A stretch of DNA of 11,314 bases from assembly GCA_900761995.1 (NCBI GenBank), contig CAAFEY010000193.1, positions 1 to 11,314 of the forward strand. The letters are read 5' to 3'. Below, in pieces: positions 3,007-10,283 of the stretch; position 1 is the first letter of the stretch, and each line of letters opens with the position of its first letter. A model generated the notes under the pieces. The model was not told the DNA's origin. It did not search any database and was given only the letters and a program-made list of their open reading frames with translations. Both the position numbers and the translations under genes were made by a program. The stretch is from an uncultured Collinsella sp. (GTDB taxonomy: Bacteria; Actinomycetota; Coriobacteriia; Coriobacteriales; Coriobacteriaceae).

Positions 3007-5286
3007 ATGATGGGATCAAACGTGAGCGATACAAAGCTAAAGCCAACTGCTAAAAAGCCCGCAACCCGCAAACCGGCTCCGCACGCACCGGAGCTCTCCA
3101 AGGACGATGTCTACCTGTTTGGCATTGGAATGTGGGAGCGCAGCTGGGAAAAGATGGGCGCGCACCCCGATACGCAGAACCGTACGCGCGGCTGGCGCTT
3201 TTGCGTTTGGGCTCCTGACGTAAAGAGCGTCCATGTCATTGGCGAATTTAACGACTGGGACGAAGAGGCCAACCCGCTGGTGCCCATGCATACAAGCGCC
3301 ATTTGGGAAGGCTTTGTTCCAGGCGCGGAGCAGGGCCAGCTCTATAAATACCTCATCGAGACCAACGAGGGCGAAAAGCTCTACAAGGCCGATCCCTATG
3401 CCTTTAAGGCCGAGTGCCCTCCGGGTACCGCCAGCGTGCTGTGGACCCTCGATGGCTACAAGTGGAACGACGCCGCGTGGCTCAAGCGCCGCGCCGGCCA
3501 CAACCATATGTCGCAGCCGCTCAATATCTATGAGGTGCATATTGGCTCGTGGAAGCGCCACGGCGACGCGCCGCAGGGCGAGCCCGACGAGTACGGCAAC
3601 TACCCCGGCCCCATGGATCCCTTCCCCGCACAGCGCGGCGAGTTCTACACCTACGACGACCTGTCGGTGGAGCTCGTGGACTACGTGCGCGACATGGGCT
3701 ACACGCATATCGAGGTCATGCCGCTTATGGAGCATCCCTTCGATGGCTCCTGGGGCTACCAGACAACCGGCTACTACGCCGCCACGTCGCGCTACGGCGA
3801 CCCGCAGCAGCTCATGCACTTTATCGACGCATGCCACGAGGCGGGCATCGGCGTGATCATGGACTGGGTGCCCGGCGGTTTTTGCGCCGACGCCCATGGC
3901 CTTGCCACCTTTAACGGCCACATGCTGTTTGAGCACGAGATTCACCCCAACTGGGGCACGCATAAGTTCGACTTCGCCCGTGGCGAGGTCCGCTCCTTCC
4001 TGGTCTCCAACGTGCTGTACTGGCTCGAGAACTTCCATGTTGACGGCATTCGCATGGACGGCGTGTCCAGCATGCTGTACCTCAACTTTGGCATTGACGA
4101 TCCCGGCCAAAAGAAGTTCAACAAGTACGGTACCGAGGAGGACCTGGACGCCAGCGCGTTTATCCGCCAGGTCAACTGCGCCGTGGAGGCCCACTTCCCT
4201 GACGTGATGATGATGGCCGAGGAGTCCACCGCGTGGCCGCTCGTGACCTACCCGCCGCAGGACGGCGGCCTGGGCTTCCACTACAAGTGGGACATGGGCT
4301 GGATGAACGACACCCTGCACTACATGCAGACCGATTTTCCGTGGCGCCCCGGCAACCACGGGCTGCTCACGTTTTCCATCATGTACGCCTTTACCGAGAA
4401 CTTCATCTGCCCGTTGAGCCACGACGAGGTCGTGCACGGCAAGTGCTCGCTGATCGGCCGCATGCCGGGCGACTGGTGGCGCCAGTTTGCCGGCCTGCGC
4501 ACGCTGGCCTTTTATCAGATGACCCACCCCGGTGCCAAGCTCAACTTTATGGGCAACGAGATCGGCCAGTTTATTGAATGGCGCTACTACGAGTCCATCC
4601 AGTGGTTCCTGACCGAGGAGTACGAGACTCACAAGCATCATCAGGCGTTTATCAAGGCGCTCAATCACCTGTACACCGCCGAGCCCGCCCTGTACGAGCG
4701 CGGCTACACCGACGACGGCTTTACCTGGATCGATGCGGACAACTCCAAGCAGTCCATCGTGAGCTTTGTGCGCCAGGGCGAGGACATCGACGACGATCTG
4801 GTGATCCTGATCAACTTTGACCCGGCGAGCTACGAGAGCTTCCGCGTGGGCGTGCCGCGCGAGGGTGACTGGGAGGTCATTTTCGATTCCGACCGTCCCG
4901 AGTTTGGCGGCAGCGGATATGCCGGCGAGGAGCCCTACACCTGCTCGAGCGAGCCCTATCCCTGGAACGGGCAGATGGACTCCATCGAGATCAAGATACC
5001 CGGCCTGGCAGGCGTGGTCCTTAAGCGCCGCGGTCCCAGCAGCTATAAGCCGCCGGTGGTCGAGGCTCCCAAGGCTGCGCCCAAGAAGCGCACGTCCTCG
5101 GTGAAGCCCAAGCCTGCGGCCGCCAAGAAGGCTCCTGCTAAGGCGAAGGCTACGACCACCAAGGCCAAGGCTAAGGCTGCCGCAAAGCCCACTGCTAAGG
5201 CTACCGCGACCAAGAAGCCGGCTGCCAAAAAGGCCGCCACCAAAGCCAAGTCTGCTTCCGTTAAGTCGTTTGCCAAGGAAGCGTAA
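3007..5286 (+). CDS. glgB: 1,4-alpha-glucan branching enzyme with a lysine/alanine-rich C-terminal tail
   Basis: This GH13-family enzyme (EC 2.4.1.18) makes alpha-1,6 branches in glycogen; the product is 759 residues. After a basic N-terminal stretch (to about 28) comes a CBM48 domain (about 60-160, WRFCVWAPDVKSVHVIGEFNDW), then the catalytic barrel. Region I is DWVPGGF (286-292), region II IRMDGVSSMLY carries the nucleophile D351, region III MAEEST carries the acid/base E405, and region IV SHDEVVHGK carries H472 and D473. The beta-sandwich C-domain ends near VVLKRRG (about 676). Two things are odd: the conserved His of region I is Gly291, and residues 676-759 form a basic K/A/P-rich tail not found in typical GlgB. 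ATG 3007 has no clear ribosome site; GTG 3022, with GGGA six bases upstream, may be the true start. It is the first gene of the glg cluster, and glgP follows after 93 nt. Confidence 0.95.
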   Translation: MMGSNVSDTKLKPTAKKPATRKPAPHAPELSKDDVYLFGIGMWERSWEKMGAHPDTQNRTRGWRFCVWAPDVKSVHVIGEFNDWDEEANPLVPMHTSAIWEGFVPGAEQGQLYKYLIETNEGEKLYKADPYAFKAECPPGTASVLWTLDGYKWNDAAWLKRRAGHNHMSQPLNIYEVHIGSWKRHGDAPQGEPDEYGNYPGPMDPFPAQRGEFYTYDDLSVELVDYVRDMGYTHIEVMPLMEHPFDGSWGYQTTGYYAATSRYGDPQQLMHFIDACHEAGIGVIMDWVPGGFCADAHGLATFNGHMLFEHEIHPNWGTHKFDFARGEVRSFLVSNVLYWLENFHVDGIRMDGVSSMLYLNFGIDDPGQKKFNKYGTEEDLDASAFIRQVNCAVEAHFPDVMMMAEESTAWPLVTYPPQDGGLGFHYKWDMGWMNDTLHYMQTDFPWRPGNHGLLTFSIMYAFTENFICPLSHDEVVHGKCSLIGRMPGDWWRQFAGLRTLAFYQMTHPGAKLNFMGNEIGQFIEWRYYESIQWFLTEEYETHKHHQAFIKALNHLYTAEPALYERGYTDDGFTWIDADNSKQSIVSFVRQGEDIDDDLVILINFDPASYESFRVGVPREGDWEVIFDSDRPEFGGSGYAGEEPYTCSSEPYPWNGQMDSIEIKIPGLAGVVLKRRGPSSYKPPVVEAPKAAPKKRTSSVKPKPAAAKKAPAKAKATTTKAKAKAAAKPTAKATATKKPAAKKAATKAKSASVKSFAKEA
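5032..5283 (+). repeat. Low-complexity coding stretch encoding the H1-like tail of GlgB
   Basis: The last 84 codons of glgB are built largely from AAG, GCT/GCC, CCC and ACC codons, giving repeats such as KKAPAKAKA, KPTAKA and KKPAAKKAATKAK. More than twenty lysines stand against two glutamates and no aspartate. This resembles the tails of histone H1 and of actinobacterial HU proteins (HupB/HupS type). Such near-repeats can vary in length between strains. Confidence 0.8.
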
Positions 5287-5294
5287 CAAAGCCG

Positions 5295-5306
5295 TTACAG
5301 CTGTAA
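5295..5306. promoter_or_regulatory. 12-bp perfect palindrome TTACAGCTGTAA between glgB and glgP
   Basis: A self-complementary 12-mer lies 9 nt after the glgB stop. It is operator-sized and contains TACA-NN-TGTA, a pattern used by several winged-helix repressors. No convincing promoter is visible around it, so its role is unproven. Confidence 0.3.
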
Positions 5307-5311
5307 TTACC

Positions 5312-5326
5312 CGCCTCGCCGAGGCG
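5312..5326 (+). other. Hairpin between glgB and glgP
   Basis: CGCCTC and GAGGCG form a 6-bp GC-rich stem with a three-base loop. No T-run follows, so it is not a standard intrinsic terminator. It may mark an mRNA processing or stability site that sets glgB against glgP expression. Confidence 0.4.
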
Positions 5327-5379
5327 TAGGATACAAGTCATAACCGTTCCGGGAGAAACATCCCCGGGGGAAGGAACGT

Positions 5380-7806
5380 ATGAATAAGATCTTTGACAAC
5401 AAGCAGGAGTTTACCGAGCTCTATCGCGATGCCGTCATGAGCATCAGCGGCAAGAGCGTCGAGGCCGCCAGCGACCTCGACCGCTTCAACGCCCTGGCCA
5501 AGCTCGTGGCCGAGAAGGCCCGCACCGTTGCCACCAAGAGCGACGCCCGCGCGACCGCCGAGGGCAAGAAGCGCGTGTACTACTTCTCGATCGAGTTTTT
5601 GATCGGCCGCCTGCTCGACAACTACCTGCTCAACTTTGGCGTGCGCGACATGGTCGCCGAGGCGCTCGACGACATGGGCTTTGACCTTTCCGTCATCGAG
5701 AACCAGGAGCCCGATCCGGCGCTGGGCAACGGTGGCCTGGGCCGTCTGGCCGCATGCTTCCTGGATTCCATGGCAGCCGAGGGCATTGCCGGCTATGGCA
5801 ACGGCATGCGCTACCGCTACGGCCTGTTTAAGCAGGAAATCGTTAACGGCAGCCAAGTCGAGGCTACCGACGAGTGGCTCACCCACGGCTATCCCTGGGA
5901 GGTCCGTCGTCAGGACAAGGCCGTGACCATTAAGTTTGGTGGCCACGTTGAGGGCTTTGAGGAGGATGGCCGCACGTTCTACCGCACGGTGGACACGCAG
6001 GACATCCTGGCCGTCCCTTATGACATCCCCGTTGTGGGCTATGCTGGCGAGACCGTCAACAAGCTGCGCGTCTGGGCCGCCGAGCCGGTCGAGGAGCACT
6101 TTGACCTTGAGGCCTTCAACCGCGGCGACTACGCCCTGGCCGACGCCGAGCGCGCCGAGGCCGAGGCCATCAGCGCCATCCTCTATCCCAACGACGCCGG
6201 CGAGCACGGTCGTCTGCTGCGCCTAAAGCAGGAGTACCTGTTTGTCTCGGCCGGTATCTACAGCCTGCTCGACACCTTTGAGAAGGAGCACGGCGCTAAC
6301 TGGGAGCTGCTGCCGCAGTTTGTGGCCATCCATACCAACGACACGCACCCCGCCATGTGCGGCCCCGAGCTCATGCGTATCCTCATCGACGAGAAGAAGC
6401 TCGAGTGGGACGACGCCTGGAACATCGTGACGCAGGTCGTGAGCTACACCAACCACACCATCCTGCCCGAGGCTCTGGAGAAGTGGCCCATCGGCACGTT
6501 CTCCAAGCTCCTCCCCCGCGTGTACCAGATCATCGACGAGATCAGCCGTCGTTGGCACGAGTCGTTCGACACCACGCAGGAGGGCTGGCAGGAGCGTCTG
6601 CGCCAGACCGCCATCCTGTGGGACGGCGAGATCCGCATGGCCAACCTGTCCGTGATCTGCAGCCACAGCGTCAACGGCGTGGCCAAGATCCACTCCGACA
6701 TCATCAAGAACATCGTGCTCAAGGACTTCTATGCCCTGACGCCCGAGAAGTTCAACAACAAGACCAACGGCATCTCGCACCGTCGCTTCTTTGCCGAGGC
6801 CAACCCCACCTACGCCAAGCTCGTGACCGAGGCCATTGGCGACGACTGGCTGAAGGATGCTTTTGAGCTTGAAAAACTCAAGGAGTTCCAGAACGACACC
6901 GAGTTCCTGAAGGCCGTGGGTGCCTCCAAGCGCGCCAACAAGGAGCGTCTGGCCGCCTACGTTAAGGCCGAGACCGGTCTGGTCATCGACCCCAACACCG
7001 TCTTCGATGTTCAGGTGAAGCGCTTCCATGCCTACAAGCGCCAGCTCATGAACATCATGAAGGTGATGGACATATACAACCGTCGCATCGCCGATCCCAA
7101 CTTCCACGTGACGCCGACGACCTTCATCTTTAGCGGCAAGGCTGCCTCGAGCTACACCTTTGCCAAGGAGACCATCCGCCTCATTAACTCCGTGGCCGAT
7201 GTCATCAACAACGACCCGCGCGTCAACGAGGTCATGAAGGTCTGCTTTATCCCCAACTTCCGTGTGAGCAACGCCCAGCTCATCTATCCCGCCGCCGAGA
7301 TCTCGGAGCAGATTTCCACGGCCGGCAAGGAGGCCTCGGGCACGTCCAACATGAAGCTCATGATGAACGGCGCCATTACGCTGGGTACCCTCGACGGCGC
7401 CAACATCGAGATCGCCGACCTGGCCGGCCGCGAGAACGAGGCCATCTTTGGTCTGACCGCTCCCGAGGTCGAGCAGGTCTGGGCATCCAACAGCTACTTT
7501 GCATGGGATACCCTCAACGGCGACCGCGAGCGTCTGGGCCGCGTGATGGACGAGCTTAAGGACAACACCTTTGCGGGTCTTTCGGGCAACTTCGAGAGCA
7601 TCTACAACGAGCTCATGAACAACAACGACCCCGACCTGGTCATGGCCGATTTCCGCAGCTACGTCGACGCCTGGGAAAAGCTCACGAACAGCTACGGCGA
7701 CCAGGAGACCTGGAACCGCAAGGCCCTGCTCAACACCGCCTCGAGCGGCTGGTTCTCGAGCGACCGTACCATTCGCGAGTACCGCGACGAGATCTGGCAC
7801 GCGTAA
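5380..7806 (+). CDS. glgP: Glycogen/starch alpha-glucan phosphorylase
   Basis: This GT35 enzyme (EC 2.4.1.1) phosphorolyses alpha-1,4 ends of glycogen to glucose-1-phosphate in the cytoplasm, using pyridoxal phosphate. The 808-residue length is normal for bacterial members. The N-terminal part has YYFSIEFLIGR and GNGGLGRLAACFLDSMA (116-132). The C-terminal domain carries the cofactor signature EASGTSNMKLMMNGA, with the PLP lysine K659, followed by TLGTLDGANIEI. The ATG at 5380 follows GGAAGGAA at a normal distance. It sits between glgB and glgC, so synthesis and breakdown enzymes share one cluster; the glucose-1-phosphate it releases is also the substrate of GlgC. Two hairpins lie in the 107-nt gap before glgC. 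No unusual residues were noticed. Confidence 0.97.
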   Translation: MNKIFDNKQEFTELYRDAVMSISGKSVEAASDLDRFNALAKLVAEKARTVATKSDARATAEGKKRVYYFSIEFLIGRLLDNYLLNFGVRDMVAEALDDMGFDLSVIENQEPDPALGNGGLGRLAACFLDSMAAEGIAGYGNGMRYRYGLFKQEIVNGSQVEATDEWLTHGYPWEVRRQDKAVTIKFGGHVEGFEEDGRTFYRTVDTQDILAVPYDIPVVGYAGETVNKLRVWAAEPVEEHFDLEAFNRGDYALADAERAEAEAISAILYPNDAGEHGRLLRLKQEYLFVSAGIYSLLDTFEKEHGANWELLPQFVAIHTNDTHPAMCGPELMRILIDEKKLEWDDAWNIVTQVVSYTNHTILPEALEKWPIGTFSKLLPRVYQIIDEISRRWHESFDTTQEGWQERLRQTAILWDGEIRMANLSVICSHSVNGVAKIHSDIIKNIVLKDFYALTPEKFNNKTNGISHRRFFAEANPTYAKLVTEAIGDDWLKDAFELEKLKEFQNDTEFLKAVGASKRANKERLAAYVKAETGLVIDPNTVFDVQVKRFHAYKRQLMNIMKVMDIYNRRIADPNFHVTPTTFIFSGKAASSYTFAKETIRLINSVADVINNDPRVNEVMKVCFIPNFRVSNAQLIYPAAEISEQISTAGKEASGTSNMKLMMNGAITLGTLDGANIEIADLAGRENEAIFGLTAPEVEQVWASNSYFAWDTLNGDRERLGRVMDELKDNTFAGLSGNFESIYNELMNNNDPDLVMADFRSYVDAWEKLTNSYGDQETWNRKALLNTASSGWFSSDRTIREYRDEIWHA

Positions 7807-7842
7807 AGGCCGCGAGCTCCCTTATGCCAGCACGGCATTACT

Positions 7843-7873
7843 CGACGGGCGTGACGTTGCGCCGCGCCCGTCG
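7843..7873 (+). other. Strong hairpin between glgP and glgC
   Basis: CGACGGGCG (7843-7851) and CGCCCGTCG (7865-7873) form a perfect 9-bp stem around a 13-nt loop. A smaller stem, ATGCC/GGCAT, lies just upstream (7824-7838). Only a short GGGTTT follows, so termination would be partial at best. Transcript processing or attenuation between glgP and glgC is likely. Confidence 0.5.
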
Positions 7874-7913
7874 CTAATGGGTTTAGGAACATCGATGACA
7901 GAAGGAGAAATCG

Positions 7914-9062
7914 ATGAGTAAGAAAGAATGCATCGCGATGCTCCTCGCAGGAGGACAGGGCAGTCGATTGGGGGCACTCACCCAAAAGATCGCTAAGCCG
8001 GCGGTTAGCTTTGGTGGTAAGTTCCGCATTATCGACTTTTCGCTCTCCAACTGCTCCAACTCGGGCATCGACACGGTGGGCGTTCTGACGCAGTATCGCC
8101 CCTACCTGCTGCATGCCTATGTGGGCTCCGGCGAGGCGTGGGATCTGGACAGCCGCGACGGCGGTGTGTCGATCCTGCCGCCATACGAGACGCAGACCGG
8201 CGGCGCCTGGTATGCGGGCACGGCCGACGCCATTACGCAGAACCTGGACTACATCAAGGCCAACGACCCCAAGTATGTCCTGATTCTTTCGGGCGATCAC
8301 CTGTATCGCATGGACTACCGCAAGATGCTCAAGACGCACATTGAGAACAACGCCGACCTCACGGTGAGCGTTATGCCCGTGCCGTGGGAGGAGGCCAGCC
8401 GCTTTGGCATCCTGACCACCGACCCCGAGGACGGCCGCATCACCAAGTTCACCGAGAAGCCCGATAAGCCCGATTCGAACCTCGCTTCCATGGGCATCTA
8501 CATCTTCTCGGCCGACGTACTGATCGAGGCGCTCGAGGAGGACGCTCTGGACCAGCGTTCGAGCCACGACTTTGGCAAGGACATCATCCCCAAGCTGCTC
8601 GGCGAGAACAAGCGTCTGTACAGCTACGAGTTCCACGGCTTTTGGAAGGACGTCGGCACCATCGCCAGCTTCCACGAGACCTCGATGGACCTGCTTGGCA
8701 ACAACCCCGAGTTCGATCTGTTTGACAAGCACTTCCCCATCATGTCCAACATCACCACGCGTCCGCCGCACTACATTGGCCCGGATGGTCGCCTGGACGA
8801 CTGCCTGGTCTCCAACGGCTGCAAGATCTACGGTACCGCTCGCCACTCGATCCTTTCGACCGATGTCATCATCGAGGAGCGCGCCGTGGTCGAGGACTCC
8901 GTGCTGCTGCCGGGTGCGCACGTTAAGAGCGGCGCGCACATCTGCCGCGCTATTTTGGGCGAGAACTCCACGGTCGAAGAGGGCGTGAAGCTCGGCTCTG
9001 TCGATACCACCAAGGATACGGCCGTCGTTGGAAATGACGTCGTTATCGGGAAGGGGGAATGA
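7914..9062 (+). CDS. glgC: Glucose-1-phosphate adenylyltransferase, catalytic subunit
   Basis: This enzyme (EC 2.7.7.27) makes ADP-glucose from ATP and glucose-1-phosphate, the committed step of glycogen synthesis. The 382-residue protein has the nucleotidyltransferase signature LLAGGQGSRL (10-19), followed by KPAVSFGGKFRIIDF. The catalytic/metal aspartate is D128 in SGDHLYRMDY, and FTEKP and WKDVGT motifs follow. A left-handed beta-helix of hexapeptide-like repeats makes up the last third. The sequence is of the Bacillus type, which works with GlgD, rather than the longer enterobacterial type. The ATG follows AAGGAG with six-base spacing. glgD starts four bases after its stop, so the two are translationally coupled and probably made in near-equal amounts. 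Confidence 0.97.
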   Translation: MSKKECIAMLLAGGQGSRLGALTQKIAKPAVSFGGKFRIIDFSLSNCSNSGIDTVGVLTQYRPYLLHAYVGSGEAWDLDSRDGGVSILPPYETQTGGAWYAGTADAITQNLDYIKANDPKYVLILSGDHLYRMDYRKMLKTHIENNADLTVSVMPVPWEEASRFGILTTDPEDGRITKFTEKPDKPDSNLASMGIYIFSADVLIEALEEDALDQRSSHDFGKDIIPKLLGENKRLYSYEFHGFWKDVGTIASFHETSMDLLGNNPEFDLFDKHFPIMSNITTRPPHYIGPDGRLDDCLVSNGCKIYGTARHSILSTDVIIEERAVVEDSVLLPGAHVKSGAHICRAILGENSTVEEGVKLGSVDTTKDTAVVGNDVVIGKGE

Positions 9063-9066
9063 TCCG

Positions 9067-10194
9067 ATGATCAATCGCAAGGCCATCGGTTATATCACCG
9101 CTAACTACTCTTCGACCTACGGCAGCGTGCTGCTCAAGGACCGCCCCATCGCGTCCGTTCCGTTTTTGGGCCGCTACCGCCTGATCGACTTCCCGCTGTC
9201 CAACATGATGAATGCCGGCATCAAGACCGTCGGTGTCGTCATGCCGGGCAACTATCGCTCGCTGATCGACCATGTGGGCTCGGGCAAGGACTGGGGCCTG
9301 GACCGCAAGAAGGGCGGCCTGTTCATGGTGCCCGGCAACGCGTATGGCACCACCAAGGGCGGTATGCGCTTCCTGCTGCGCGACATCATTTCAAACAAGA
9401 CGCTGTTCCAGCGCTCGGACAAGCCCTATGTTGTGATGATGGGCACCAACATCATCTTTAACATGGACCTCAACACCATCATCGACGCACACGAGAACTC
9501 CGGTGCCCAGATGACCGTGGTGTACTGCAAGGCCACGCGCAACGTCGATGACGAGACCAAGCTCGAAATCAACGAGAACGGCCGTCTGACGGGCGTCAGC
9601 GCCGGCGTCGTGTATGGCGACAACGCGTCTATGGACTGCTGCATCGTCAACCGCGAGACGCTGCTCGAGATCATCGACCACTACCAGGCCGCCGACTATC
9701 TGGACCTGCTCGAGGCACTACAGGGCGACTTTGGCAACATCGACGTGTGCAGCTACGAGTACAAGGGCGAGGTCGTGGGCGTGTTTAGCGAGAAGTCGCT
9801 GTATCGTCGCAGCATGGACCTGCTCGACCAGACCGTGGCCGACCATCTCTTTGACCCCGAGCGCCCGATTCTGACCAAGGCTCACGACGTGCCGCCTTCG
9901 CGCTATGCGACCGGCAGCCACGCCTGCAACTCGATCATCTCGGCCGGCTGCATCATCAAGGGCACCGTGCGCAACTCGATCCTGTCGCGCGGCGTTGTGG
10001 TTGAGGAAGGCGCCTCGGTGACCAATTCGATCATCAACCAGAGCTGCGTCATCAAGAGCGGCGCCCGCGTTGAGAATGCAATCCTGGACAAGAACAACGT
10101 GGTTCCCACCAACACCGAGCTTCGCGGCACGCCCGAGAACATCCTGGTGCTGGGAAAGGCCCCGTTAACTTCTGATATCACCAACGCGAGCTAG
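9067..10194 (+). CDS. glgD: GlgD, non-catalytic subunit of glucose-1-phosphate adenylyltransferase
   Basis: The 375-residue protein is a GlgC paralogue with the same two domains: nucleotidyltransferase fold, then a hexapeptide beta-helix from about 290. Catalytic signatures are lost. The glycine-rich GGxGxRL loop is replaced by ITANYSSTYGS, and the GD(H) metal site by GTN at 126-128. Known GlgD proteins (Bacillus, Geobacillus) pair with GlgC and raise its activity. Conserved pieces include FLGRYRLIDFPLSNMMNAGI and HVGSGKDWGLDR. ATG 9067 is chosen because AAGGGGGAA lies at the right distance and the residues MINRKAIGYI match the usual GlgD start. It is followed by a 89-nt gap with a 12-bp hairpin, then glgA. 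Confidence 0.95.
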   Translation: MINRKAIGYITANYSSTYGSVLLKDRPIASVPFLGRYRLIDFPLSNMMNAGIKTVGVVMPGNYRSLIDHVGSGKDWGLDRKKGGLFMVPGNAYGTTKGGMRFLLRDIISNKTLFQRSDKPYVVMMGTNIIFNMDLNTIIDAHENSGAQMTVVYCKATRNVDDETKLEINENGRLTGVSAGVVYGDNASMDCCIVNRETLLEIIDHYQAADYLDLLEALQGDFGNIDVCSYEYKGEVVGVFSEKSLYRRSMDLLDQTVADHLFDPERPILTKAHDVPPSRYATGSHACNSIISAGCIIKGTVRNSILSRGVVVEEGASVTNSIINQSCVIKSGARVENAILDKNNVVPTNTELRGTPENILVLGKAPLTSDITNAS

Positions 10195-10225
10195 CTTTGG
10201 CACCGCAACATCGCTCGTAACACGT

Positions 10226-10261
10226 AGAATAGCCGCCCGGTTTGCGCCAGGCGGCTATTCT
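10226..10261 (+). other. 12-bp hairpin between glgD and glgA
   Basis: AGAATAGCCGCC (10226-10237) and GGCGGCTATTCT (10250-10261) form a perfect 12-bp stem with a 12-nt loop. No T-run follows on either strand. The stem ends 22 nt before the glgA start and close to its ribosome site, so it could act in processing, partial termination or mRNA protection. I see no clear promoter after it. Confidence 0.55.
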
Positions 10262-10283
10262 CGAATTGCAACAGGGAGACAAT

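Noticed and set aside
3037..5289. Open frame of about 750 codons antisense to glgB
   Set aside because: It mirrors glgB over nearly its full length, is low-complexity with many Leu/Gly/Val/His residues, and has no family motif. This is the usual effect of GC-rich codon bias on the opposite strand.
6223..7800. Long antisense open frame opposite glgP
   Set aside because: It has no recognisable domain and the opposing frame is an unambiguous phosphorylase with its PLP site. It is a shadow frame.
9028..9066. Upstream TTG start for glgD
   Set aside because: It would overlap the end of glgC by 35 bases, adds residues not typical of GlgD, and ignores the good ribosome site before ATG 9067.
7692..9086. 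Antisense open frame spanning the end of glgP and all of glgC
   Set aside because: It crosses a gene boundary and hairpins, shows no domain, and overlaps two certain genes.
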